Of a DNA stretch of 64,000 nucleotides, positions 46,033 through 58,600 are shown piece by piece (position 1 is the stretch's first letter; each line of letters opens with the position of its first letter). The notes under the pieces were generated by a model that worked only from the letters and a program-made list of their open reading frames with translations, was not told the DNA's origin and did not search any database. Source of the DNA: Protula sp. h YS-2021 (lineage: Eukaryota; Annelida; Polychaeta; Sabellida; Serpulidae); contig OX457034.1 of the NCBI GenBank assembly GCA_949752745.1, positions 724,493 to 788,492 of the forward strand. Reading direction: 5' to 3'. A program made the translations under genes and the position numbers.

Positions 46033-47510
46033 CTAAGTTTCTTGAAAACAAGACGATAATCTATGAATACTCCTGTTGTATGTTGGGCTCGTTAATTCTT
46101 CAAGTAGCTGTATTGAAGTTAAGGATGTTGAACGGGAATTTTGGAATCCATATTGACTTTTACTTAATAGATTGTTACTTTCTACAAATTTATTAAGACG
46201 ATTTTCAAACGATTTTTCCAAGATTTTAGAGAACTGAGGCAAAAGTGACACAGGTCTATTATTATTAATTTTTGATCTATCACCTGACTTAAATAGTGGA
46301 GAATTTTCAGCTAATTTCATTTTATCTGGAAATATACCGGTTGAAAATGAAAGATTACAGATTGTAGTAACCAGACTAACAATACTAGGCATCAGTCTTT
46401 TAACGATATTCATACAAATATCATTGCAATCCAGCGGCACTTTGCTTTGGAAACCTCTTATCACTCTCTCAACTTCTTTAATATCTACTGGTTTAAAAAC
46501 ATGAAGTCAGGTTTTCTACTGCCTAATAAATCATATATGTTACCACTTTCTACATCTTCGATTTTGTCTGCTAGATTTGGTGCTACATTAACAAAAAACC
46601 TATATAACACATTGACAATATTCTGCTTACCCAAATTTTTTATACCATCACAATTTACCAAATTATCTGGATAGCTACATTTTACATGCTGCGCTTCAAC
46701 ACATTATTTGAGACTCTCCATTTACCTTTATATTTCCATTGCAATTTTGTGGCGTATGTGTATAATAACTCTTTTTACAATATCTTAAAATAATGTTTAA
46801 CGTGTTCGATATCTTTTAAACTTGACTTCGTTTTGGACTGTGCTACAATTGAAAATTTTTTATGCAATAAATTACGCGAGCGTCATCCAAGGTTTATTTG
46901 TAGCTCTGATTTAGATACAACACGTTTTTATACGCACTTGTTATCATATAGTTTTTTTTAATTTTTCTAAAAATAAAGTTTCATATGCAATGTCAACATC
47001 ACTAGTGACAGATAAATCCGACTATGTACAATCACTTAATTCTGTTTTAGTGCCTCTATACTATTGTCATTTGCGATTCTTTTGTAAACAATTTTATTTT
47101 TCTTTTCACACTTAAACCCTGAATAGTTACATATAGAGAAACTACCTAGGTGATCGCTGATATCACAGGTAAGAATACCATTTGAGACTTTATTAATAAG
47201 CGTATTTGTGAATATATTATCTATTAACGTTGCAGAGTCACTTGGCACTCGGGTTTTTTTATTTATCAAAGGAAATAATCCTTAGCTAAAAACTAAATCC
47301 ACAAAATTATTTGTGTTAGTATGACTTTCACAATTGAGTAAATGTATTTTAAAATCTCAGTTTTTATACTTATATAATCAACCAGGTCAGATATAGACGT
47401 TTAATATTTTTATGATCTTTTTAAATTGTATACTCGAGTCAACATACAGAGCTACCCTTCCACCCCTTTTATTTTTTCGTTTGACAACTCCCTAAAGTTT
47501 TTTATTTATA
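46033..47510 (-). mobile_element. Non-LTR retrotransposon fragment, endonuclease end to RT start
   Basis: Reading on the minus strand: RGGRVALYVDSSIQFKK and DSATLIDNIFTN with CDISDHLGSFS are typical of the apurinic-like endonuclease. About 600 bp later come NNNRPVSLLPQFSKILEKSF and NLLSKSQYGFQNSRST from the N-terminal part of a CR1/L2-like reverse transcriptase. Stops and frameshifts separate the pieces and the RT catalytic part is absent, so it is a dead fragment. Confidence 0.8.
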
Positions 47511-47747
47511 GGCGTTCATTTTTCTGCCAAAGAAGCAGTTTGTGCTGTTATGGGTCCTATACATCTGACGCCACACAAATTTGGTGGAATTTTGTTACTT
47601 AAAGGTACTGTTAAAGCTCGCTCAACTGTTTCACTAACATTGTTTACAACCTGGAATCACGTGACTACATTATGTACCAAAGCGCTTGCATAACAAATGT
47701 GTTATTAGCCACTTCGTAAAAATGTAAACTTCCTGAAAAAGTCTGAA

Positions 47748-50700
47748 ATGTCTTCTTTTCCAACACAGGAGCACAGACCAATAAAAAAACCTAGATTAGG
47801 TACCGTTGGCCCAGACGTTTATCCACAAGACCCCAAACAAAAAGAAGTAAGTTGGATAGAAAGACTCAATTAATTTTGGTTGAGCGATAATAGAACTTCA
47901 AATGTCAGAGTTAAAAAGCGTCATTGTGATACTTGGCATCTTAAGGTAAATGTAACTAAGACCAAAGTAACCATTTTTGAACAAAGAAAAAGTAATGCTC
48001 AAAACCGGCGCTTCGTTTATGATGATAAGGTACTTGAAACAGTAACAGAATTTAAATATCTTGGTGTAGTGCTCAGTTTTAACGGCTCGTTAAAAACGTG
48101 CATTAAAAAGCTATGTGAACAGGGAAATAGAGCTATTTTTGCAATTTTAAGAAAGGCATGGAATTTGGAGCTCTCTGTAGATCTACAGATAGATCTATTT
48201 CACAAACTCGTCTACCGTATAATTAGTTATGACAGTGAAATATGGGGTTTTGAGGACCTGCAATCAGTTGATAAGATCCATTTAACATTTTTACGATATA
48301 TTCTAAATGTAAAGAAAAATGTCCCAGTGGCCATGATCTGTGGTGAAACCGGAGAACTACCGATCTCACCACTAATAAAAGCGCGAATGATAAAATACTA
48401 CGGAAAGTTAATGGACCCTCAAAACCCTCTTTAGCAAAATGCCTGTTCGACTTAACAAGACATTTGTGTGATGGAGATATTTATAGAACTAAATGGCTAA
48501 ATAAAATACTTAATTTGTTCATTGAATTCGGCCATACTGAATTGTTCGGCCAACTCTTAATAGTATCCCCAGCTGTGCTAAGTAAGGCCTATAAATGTGA
48601 GCAAAGGGAAAAATATATAGAAGAGTGGAGAGATAAACTCGCAACCCTAAAGCGGATACATACTCTTTGTACAAAGTTACTTTTGAACAAGAAAAGTATC
48701 CACGCGTGTTACCCCCTGATTTAGCCATTGAATTGTGTAGATATAGGACTAGTAATCATAAACTAGAAATGGAGAAAATGCGGTATTTGAAACCCCCAAT
48801 TAATCGTATAGATAGGAAGTGTACGGAATGCAGCTTAAACGAAACGGTAACGAATTCCACCATTTGCTAATCTGTACAAAGTTCAAAGAACTTAGAGAAC
48901 GATATATCCCTGAAAAGTATACGCGTAAAATTTCCTTCCTAAATTTACTGGATATTTTAAGCTGTAAAAAGTACTCAACTATGCTGAAATTGGCGGTGTT
49001 CATCAAAGAATCAATGAAATTGTACCGCTTGCCCCCCCCCCCCCCCCCCGATGACCACGGTTTATGTAAAATACAGTACTGTTAAAAATTGGAATTTCCA
49101 CTATTTCCCGCCTGTATTCTGCTATTTGTAGGGTAAAACTGCCCATTTTAAAGCTTAGTCTAAACACCTACAAGTGTTCATTAAATGTGTTCAGAATAAG
49201 CTTGATAATATCAGGTTATATATGTATACCTCAGTCTTCTGCTGATGTGCCTTTTGGCACTCGTTCGCTTCAATATGGTACTAATAATCACAGCTTTAAC
49301 ATTTGTTTATTTGTTATATTCTCATTGTCCATGCGAGACACTGAATAAACTTGACTTGACTTGAAAACAGCATTTCGACCGAAAATTGATTAGATTAAAA
49401 TAAGTGAAAATGCAGATATTTCTTTGGATCAGGTGGAAAGTCTGCTAGAATATTTTATGAGCAAGAAGGTGCCTGCTTCATTTACTTCGTCAAATGCTAT
49501 ATCCATATTCTAGTCTGAACTAAAGAAATATTTCCTTAAAAATTATACGAGGGGGGGGGGGGGGGGGAGAACGAATGATTACAGCAAATCCAAATTGGTC
49601 CAATGAACATCTCCTGTTGTTCCAAGCAAATTTATTTTGTCAAATATCACAAAGTGATGTATATTTAAGTCCGTAGGGTTGCAAAACTTGCAGCTGGCTT
49701 ATTTAGTGGAGTTGGAATTTAGCATTTACTTTAGTCAATTCTATCTCCTCTCCCTCGTATTTGTATGTTTTAATGTGTATTGCATTGTGGAACGTAGTTT
49801 AGTTTTTTAGGCCCCAACCCTTCGGATTGGGGCCTATAGGTTTGGCGTGTCCGTCCGTCCGTCTGTCCGTCATCGCTTTATACCCCTATGGATTTGGAGG
49901 CCGGTTGGGGCCTGCTTGTGTTTCACAAATACTTACTGGTTATATACAGTATTATTAGTCCCCCGCCACCGCTGTTACGAATAACCTTTTCCGTTTCAAA
50001 TTGCAGGTTTGACACTTTATAGAACTATCACGGCAGATAAAACAACCTTTAATACATTTTTCATATTTGTTTCTTTATGTTTTATACCCATTCGGTTGCT
50101 GCGAATTTCCTCCATTGTGCACTCGAAAACATTAATTAACCTGCGATTTGGTAACACTGTCGAGTCAAACGTTTCTTATTTTTATTATTTTTACGGTGCT
50201 TGAAAAAAAAGCGAAACTTTTTTCCAGCCACAGGTATTTTTCCTCTTTACCAGGTTGTATACACAGTAACCATTTCCTGCTCCTCTCCGTTGTAATTGAC
50301 CAGAGGCTCACCATTGTGTTAATTTTTTTAAACGAATATTTAACATCATTTTAGCTGGCCATATTTCCCTTTACACTCATTTGTTATGCATTTGTCTTTC
50401 CTATTTAGGATGAACTGACTCCTTCAAACGTGAAGCATGGGTTCGACACCAAACCTCCATGTGACGATGAGGTGATATTTTGGTTGCTGCTTATTATTAT
50501 TATAATTATTATCATTGTAAAAGGTAGAGAAAAAGTGAGCGGGAGGGGAGGAGAGAGAGGGAGGGAGAGATGGGACAGAGAGAGAGAAGAAGAAGAGAGG
50601 AGATAGGGAGAGAGAGAGAGAAAGAAGGAAGAATTCGAAATAAGTACCTTAACTCTATTGAATGTTTCAACTCTGCGTTCAAGGAAATAACAGTGCACAA

Positions 50701-53158
50701 GTGTCTAGAATGTTAACGACATCACAAATGTCGATACTCGATAAACATAAAACGCAACATTTCTCACAAAGTTTCACAACACCGTTTATCTGTACAAGTG
50801 AGAATCGCTGCTATGAGAAAAAAAGAAGCTTTCTGACATTTATAATTATTGAAAGTATGTGTTCTTACAAAAAATCATAAGCATTCAAAAACTCACTGTG
50901 TCTTATAATGCAGAATATCTTTCTTCTTATAACAGACAGCATCGGCTTTTCGCAGACAAAGTTTTGATATCAACGTTCTTACTGAAGAAAAGGTAAGTTT
51001 GCTTTGTTTTTTCCGTTACTGATGAATTTTATAATGCTTTAATTTCGGTCTCAGAGGTGCTTACAGTGTTGCCACATCATCCTTTTTTCAAGGATTATCC
51101 TTTTTCTTTTTGAAAATCCCAGAATCATCCTTATGTTATTCTTAAATCTTTTTTTTTATCCTTTTTTCTCAACCAAAATAAAAAATCTTTTTGGTCCTTT
51201 TTGTCTACATATTTACTTTTTCATTTATTTATTTTTTTTTGTTTTTTTTTTGGATTTGATCCTTTGATTTTAAGTTTCAGTGCGAGCGCCAAAGGCGCGA
51301 GCCGAAAAAGTTGGACTTCAAAATTTACAATTTATCCTTTTTTTTCATCCTTTTTTCCCTAAAAATCATCCTTAAAAATCCTTTTTTTTAAATCCTTTTT
51401 TTTTCCTCTTCGGGCTCTGGCAACACTGGACTCACTTAAGTTACAAACGGATGTAGTTGTCATGTCTGGGGAGAAATAGGCTAAAGAATAAGCGCAAAAA
51501 ACAAAAAAAATCCAGTCGCTCATTAACTAGCGCACTGTAATATATTGCATAAGCACAACTGGAGACTCCACACATAACTTCCTGTCATGCGCGTAGGTAC
51601 GGTATGGCTCCCCATCCCCGGCTCCTCCCAGTACCGCCCCATGACCTGACCCCAGGCCTGAGACCATGACCAGGGTTGGCCAGCGGTTTCCAAGATAGAA
51701 GAAACTGCGGAGAAACATTACGTTTTTTTCCGCCCGGCAAAAAAAAAAAAATTTGCCGCCAGCTGTGGGAAAAAAATAATAAAAAAACCCCGACGCTGTG
51801 TAGTTTCTTGCAAGAGCTTCTGCTAATCCCTTGTATCGTATGTCCTCCGGTGACATTAGCTTGTGACATACGTCCTCCTGTAACGGTAGCTTGTGACGTC
51901 TGTCGTCCGGTAACGGTAGCTTGTGACGTATGTGCTCCGGTAACGGTAGCTTGTGAATTATGCCCATCCGGTAACGGTAGCTTGTGACGTATGTCGTCCG
52001 GTAACGGTAGCTTGTGACGTATGTCGTCCGGTAACGGTAGCTTGTGACGTATGTGCTCCTGTAACGGTAGCTTGTGACGTATGCCCATCCGGCAACGGTA
52101 GCTGTGACGTATGCCCATCCGGTAACGGTAGCTTGTGACGTATGTCGCCCGGTAACGGCAGCTTGTAGGCCAATCAGTATAACATGCACTTGGGTGCCGA
52201 GATCGCAGTACGTCATGCCGACAGCGTAGGCCAATCAGTATAACACGCGCGTGGGTGGCGAGATCTCAATACGTCATGCCGACAGCGTAGACCAATCAGC
52301 ATAACATGCGCTTGGGTGGCGAAATCGCAGGCCGAATGTGTGGAAACGTGTTGATGTCTGTTGCCAGGTGAATCGCTACTTCATTGACATTCTTCAAGAG
52401 AAGATCAAAACGAACACGATTCCGGACTTGGGCAAAAAGAAACTGCAGTTGAACACGAGGGATAATTTCTGGCATGTAAGTCTGTCTAACAGTGTACGCG
52501 TTAAAATAAAATATTCGGCACATTTTTTTTGTGGATATCTCACGAGTTTAAAGAGTCGACATTGATTTTTTGTGACAAAATAACAATATTGTTGAGCTTG
52601 TTTATTTCAAAAATTGAAAGCAAAAAATAATTGATGACACAAACTGTCCTAAATTTGTTTTAAAAGTTGCATGCAAAGTTGTTTTTCGGTGTAATAAAAT
52701 AATCTGCAATGTTTTCATATGTTACTTGCACCTTAACATGTCCTAAATTTTTGAAAATCTGTAAGCAAAGTTGTTTTTCGGTGTGATAAAATAATCTGCA
52801 ATGTTTCCATATGTTACTTGCACCTTAAGGTGTCCTAAATTTTCAAAATCTGTAAGCAAAGTTGTTTTTCGGTGTGATAAAATAATCTGCAATGTTTCCA
52901 TATGTTACTTGCACCTTAAGGTCACTCAAGGCTCTAAGGCGGAACCGTGGCTGAAGGATTTGGCTGGAAATAAGCCCCTCTCGGCCCTGGCGAAGAAAGT
53001 ACCGATATTCGCGAAGAAAGAGGACATCTACAAGAACTTGGCCGATTTCAATGTGCCCATGGACCGCGCCGTGTGGCTCATTAAGATGACGAATGGCTAC
53101 TACACGACGCTCGCGGAATCGCGCGTGCGCAAGAGCCGCGCCGTGGATGCTCATGCAG
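47748..53158 (+). CDS. MED12: MED12 N-terminal block (exons 1-5)
   Basis: Encodes 188 codons plus one base. [11 protein letters not shown] and [12 protein letters not shown] form the region that contacts and activates cyclin C-CDK8. The Leu of DEL and the Gly of HGF, which correspond to human Leu36 and Gly44 from memory, are kept, and the Gln before Gly is His. Then come [35 protein letters not shown] with NTRDNFWH, and [20 protein letters not shown] with [12 protein letters not shown]. The ATG at 47748 is in frame with no intron before EHRP. The CAG just before EHRP resembles an acceptor, so an alternative first exon is possible. The exon 5 acceptor (52919-52920) is preceded by two earlier copies of itself. 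Confidence 0.93.
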
Positions 53159-55577
53159 GTGAGGACACAATCTACTGGTGTGTTGCCGTGTCTGTGGATT
53201 CTACACATTTTTCGCCACGCGAATGCAGAAATCGCCATAGTGCGTACATTTCTGTGTTCCAGGGTTGAGACTTATTAAAATTTTCTGGTCGCCCGTCACA
53301 AAAGTTAGTCGCCGGCGCAATTTTTGCAAAATTTGTTTAGCCCACGTCACATAAAAAAAAACAACAAAATGGTGTTTAAAATAATCAACAGTATTTACTG
53401 AAAATACTCAGAAAAAATTTAGTCGCGACTCGGGCGACCAACTTGAAAAAGTTGGTCGCCCGAGCCAAAAGTTGGTCGCCACGGGCGACCGCGCAATGTC
53501 AGCCCTGGTATTTTCTGGAATTGGACTCCCGACTAATGGAACGCGAATTCCTGCAGATATCTTTATGTGTAGACTCTATAGATATGTGTATGTGCAGAAT
53601 CTGTAGATATATTTATATGCAGAGTGTATAGATATGTTTATATGAAGAATCTACAGATATGTTTACATGTGTGTAAGTTCTCTAGCGGTTTATAGTTCCT
53701 CAGCATAAGAGGTGGTTTTCTGACATATAATTGCTTGAAATGTGTTTGATTTGTTTTCATAATTTATTCCCCACAGGGGGGATATATACGATCGACCGCG
53801 TGTCTGTCGGTCGATCGGTCGGTCTGTCATCAAGAGCTTGTTAACACGATAACTTAAAAAACTGCTGCAAGGATTTTAATGAAACTTGGTATGTAGCTTC
53901 TATGGGAACAAACACAGATCGATATTGTTATNNNNNNNNNNNNNNNNNNNNNNNNNNNNNNNNNNNNNNNNNNNNNNNNNNNNNNNNNNNNNNNNNNNNN
54001 NNNNNNNNNNNNNNNNNNNNNNNNNNNNNNNNNNNNNNNNNNNNNNNNNNNNNNNNNNNNNNNNNNNNNNNNNNNNNNNNNNNNNNNNNNNNNNNNNNNN
54101 NNNNNNNNNNNNNNNNNNNNNNNNNNNNNNNTGGCTGGACACGCTGGACAGGCAGAACTTTGCCCTCCTCGATAAGTGCAACTTCATAGCGCATCTCTAT
54201 CAGCACATCTTCGCGTCCTGGAGAGCAAAGAGAACGAGGTAGGGCATGGTGTAGCCTAGAAATGTGTAGCCGACGAGGTGATTCAGGGCGAGGTGTAGCA
54301 ATAAGTGTGTAGCTTCGTTAACTTCCGTCGATCAGCCTGTACCGCCGACGAGGTGATTCAGGACACAGTGTAGCCTATAAATATGGAGCTTCGTTAACTT
54401 CCGTCGATCAAGATCTGCCGCCGACCCAACTGGGAAAATAGTAAAATTCCCGAAAGTAAGAAACCGTGTTGAGAGGGCGGAACTATTTTGATATCCACCT
54501 GCTATGACACAACAACAACGTAGTGTTTTTTTTGGTCATACCGTATTCACGTCATTTACTGCGTTGACTTTATTTAGCCGCCCATCAGCGACGAGTGCAT
54601 TGTGAACGTGCTGTGTTTTTTGTTATACCGTATTCACACAATTTACTGCGTTGACTTTATTTTAGCCACCGATCAGCGACGAGTGTATTGTGAACGTGCT
54701 GTGCGAGTGGGCGGTGAGCACCCAGCGTACGGGCGAATACCGCGCCCTCGTGGTGGCGAAGCTGCTGGAGAGACGCCAGAGTGAACTCAGTGCCGAGGTA
54801 ATGGGGACGTTATTGAGGAAGGGGGGGGGGGGGGCTAATGCAAGGGTAACGTCAAGCTGTGGGGATTCATGGAGGTGTACTAAATTTATGGGGAGAAAAG
54901 GATCAATGTAGTGGTGTTATAAAATGTTTAGAGATTATTAAAATTACTAAATGTTTCAACAAAATTTCAGAAATTCGCAGATGAAGAAGTGGGCGATAAT
55001 AAAGGCTCTGAAGGCGGCTCGGAAATTTTAGCAAACAACGGAACGCCTACTTTTCAGAATATACTGCTCAGTTTCCTTGACAATAAGGCACCTTATTTAG
55101 GTAGTGATCTATATATACTCGTAGAAACTTGACTAATGATTGAGTTTACGTACAATTTTATACAATTTCATAACCTAAAAGTTAAGTTCTAGTATTTATT
55201 TAGTAATTTTTCACAAGAATTTTTGCTCGATATGCTTCTTTTAGGTGTTGAGTCAACTCAGTAAATGTTATTATAGCAAAGGTTGCAGTACCGAATATGG
55301 TGTGTAAAATGATGTGCTAATTGTGGGCAAAGTACGTCTTAAATTCTGTTATTGTAAGTGTGTTGTTTTTTTTTCAATATAAATAAATAAGGTAGAATTA
55401 CCCTATATGTTTTATCTGAATAACATAAAACACCAAAAATATGACTGTTTTAATAAGGGGCCGACTTGACTTTCACGAAGGGCCGAGTTGATCACTGAAA
55501 GGGCCAAGTGAGGGCCGACTTGACTTTCACGAGAGGCCGACTTGGCAAGGGGCCGAGTTGACCCAAGACCCTTCTTC

Positions 55578-55629
<52 letters not shown>

Positions 55630-58600
55630 ATTATTATTATTATTTATGTGTATTTATTGATTTTGATTGCAGATGAAAATTCCAACGCAATGCACAGGCA
55701 AGCATTCAGCAATCTGATCCTGCTGTTCTCGGAGCTCATCAAGCATGACGTCTTCTCCCACGATGCCTATATGTGCACCCTCATCTCCAGAGGTAACCCG
55801 CGTCATCCGCGCTCCCCAGTCCCCCCGCCCCCTCACTCCAGCCCCCACCCCTCTCCCCCCATCCCCCTCACCACTGTAGTTCTTGGGGCTCATCAAGCAC
55901 GACGCGTGATCCCCGCTCCCCACTGGCCCCTTCCCCCTCACTTCCACCCCACCCCCTCACTCCCACCCCCTCACTCCCACCCACCCCCTCACTCCCACCC
56001 ACCCTCCTCACTTCCCCCCCCCCCAAACACCACCACTGATGTTCTCACAGGTGCACCACGTGATCCCCGCTCCCCACTCGCCCAACCCCTCACTCCCACC
56101 CCACCGCCACGCTCCTACCCCACCCCTCTCTCCCACCTCCCACCCCCAATCCCCCTCCAACACCACCACTGATGTTCTCACAGGTGCACCACGTGATCCC
56201 CGCTGCCCACTGGCCCCTTCCCCCTCACTCCCACCCCACCCCCCTCACTCCCACCCCACCCCCCTCACTCCCACCCACCCTCCTCACTACCCCCCCCCTC
56301 CAAACACCACCACTGATGTTCTCACAGGTGCACCACGTGATCCCCACTCCCCACTCGCCCCTGCCCCTCACTCCCACTCCACCCCCTCACTCCCACCCCC
56401 CTCACTCCCACCTCCCACCCCCACCCCCTCCAACAACACCACTGGTGTTCTCACAGGTCATCAAATACGAGTATAGAAGTTCATTTTCCCAATTTGTTTG
56501 TGAAAGCGCTGCTCTTACCGATAAATAGTGCCAATTGAGAGAATTTTTTCCAGGTGACCTAGCAGACGCGCCCACTTTGCGTTCATCGCTGGGCACTTCC
56601 GGTCTGGACCACACGGATTTATCGTCTGTGCGCAGTGAATTTCCCACGAAGCATGAGGTACGAAAGAAAAACGCAGCCTCTTGAAACTCGAAAGCCTTCC
56701 TGTTGACGCCCCAGAGCCTTCCTGTTGACGCCCTAGAGCTTCTTGTTGACGATCTGGAACTTCCTGTTGATGCTCTAGATTTTTCTGTTGACTCCTTAAG
56801 GCTTCTTGTGGACGCTGTACAGCTCCTGTTGACGCCCTAGGGCTTCCTGTTGACGCTCTAGAGTTTCCTGTTGACGCTGTACAGCACCTGGTGACGCCTT
56901 GAGGCTTCCTATTGACGCTGTGCAACTCCTGTTGACGCTCTAGTTTCCCGTTGACGCCGTAGGGCTTCCTATTGATGTTCTACAGCTCCTGTTGACGCCC
57001 TAGGGCTTCCTGTTGACGCTCTAGAGTTTCCTGTTGACGCTGTACAGCTCCTGTTGACGCCTTTAGGCTTCCTGGTGACGCTGTGCAACTCCTGTTGACG
57101 CTCTAGAGTTTCCTGTTGACGCATTAGGGCTTCCTGTTGACGCTGTACAGCTCATGTTGGCGCCCTAGGGCTTCCTGGTGACGCTCTATAGTTTCCTGTT
57201 AACACCCTAGAGTTTTCTTTGATGCTGGAATAAAGAGAGTAACTTTTAAAACGTCTCGGCCTCAAAATATACTTGGCCTATCGAAAGATTCTAGAGGAAA
57301 CTAACTTCTCCTTTATAATTTCTTATATCATGATTCGAGTCAACAGGAGGTTCTGTTTTATGATGTCATAGTTTGAAATTTGTTTTTGTTTTTTGTATCA
57401 GGACACCAAAATGGACGCAGATTTTGAAGTGTATGTTTTCAAAGACGAAACAAAGCCAAGTCCAAGTCAGCCAGGTCTGTCCTTTCTGTTTTACTCGCAT
57501 TCACACGATCCGAATCAGTTCCGTTCAAACGATCCGAATCAGTCCCGTTCACACGATCCGAATATCAGTTCCTTTCACACGATCCGAATCAGTCCCGTTC
57601 ACACGATCCGAATCAGTTCCGTTCACAGGATCCGAATCAGTTCCCTTCACAGGATCCGAATCAGTCCCGTTCACACGATCCGAATCAGTTCCGTTCACAC
57701 GATCCGAATCAGTCCCGTTCACACGATCCGAATCAGTCCCGTTCACAAGATCCGAATCAGTTCCGTTCACACGATCCGAATCAGTTCCGTTCACAGGATC
57801 CGAATCAGTTCCCTTCACAGGATCCGAATCAGTCCCGTTCACACGATCCGAATCAGTTCCGTTCACACGATCCGAATCAGTCCCGTTCACACGATCCGAA
57901 TCAGTTCCGTTCACACGATCCGAATCAGTTCCGTTCACACGGTCCGAATCAGTTCCCTTCACAGGATCCGAATCAGTCCCGTTCACACGATCCGAATCAG
58001 TTCCGTTCACACGATCCGAATCAGTTCCGTTCACACGGTCCGAATCAGTTCCCTTCACAGGATCCGAATCAGTCCCGTTCACACGATCCGAATCAGTTCC
58101 GTTCACACGATCCGAATCAGTTCCGTTCACACGGTCCGAATCAGTCCCGTTCACACGATCCGAATCAGTCCCGTTCACACGATCCGAATCAGTCGCGTTC
58201 ACACCATCCGAACCAGTCGCGTCCACACGATCCGAACCAGTCGCGTTCATACGATCCGAATCAGTCCCGTTCACACGATCCGAATCAATCCCGTTCACAC
58301 GGTCCGAATCAGTCGCGTTCACACAATCCGAATCAGTCCCGTTCATACGATCCGAACCATTCCCGTTCACACGATCCGAATCAGTTCCGTTCACACGATC
58401 CGAATCAGTCCCGTTCACACGATCCCAATCAGTCCCGTTCACACGATCCGAATCAGTCCCGTTCACACGGTCCGAATCGGTTCCGGTCACACGATCCGAA
58501 CAAGGTCATCCATGTGTGTCCTTTCTAGTTTATACACCTTATAATTGGAATATCTCTTAAGTTCACGCTCAGTAACGAAGCCATTTCATCTAGTATATCA

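Noticed and set aside
50405..50700. Ser/Leu/Pro-rich minus frame
   Set aside because: It overlaps MED12 exon 2 and a GA-rich tract on the opposite strand.
55558..56528. Proline-rich frames of 118-204 codons
   Set aside because: They read from MED12 exon 55673-55792 into C-rich repeats. The exon stops at 55792 by a good donor and in-phase continuation.
57485..58505. Possible CRISPR array
   Set aside because: Units are contiguous without unique spacers, and the context is a eukaryotic intron. The same holds for 60339-61175 and 61506-61975.
57373..58560. 395-codon plus frame, a 383-codon plus frame and a 313-codon minus frame over the 24-bp repeat
   Set aside because: All follow from a repeat period divisible by three. 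The real coding part is only MED12 exon 57402-57474.
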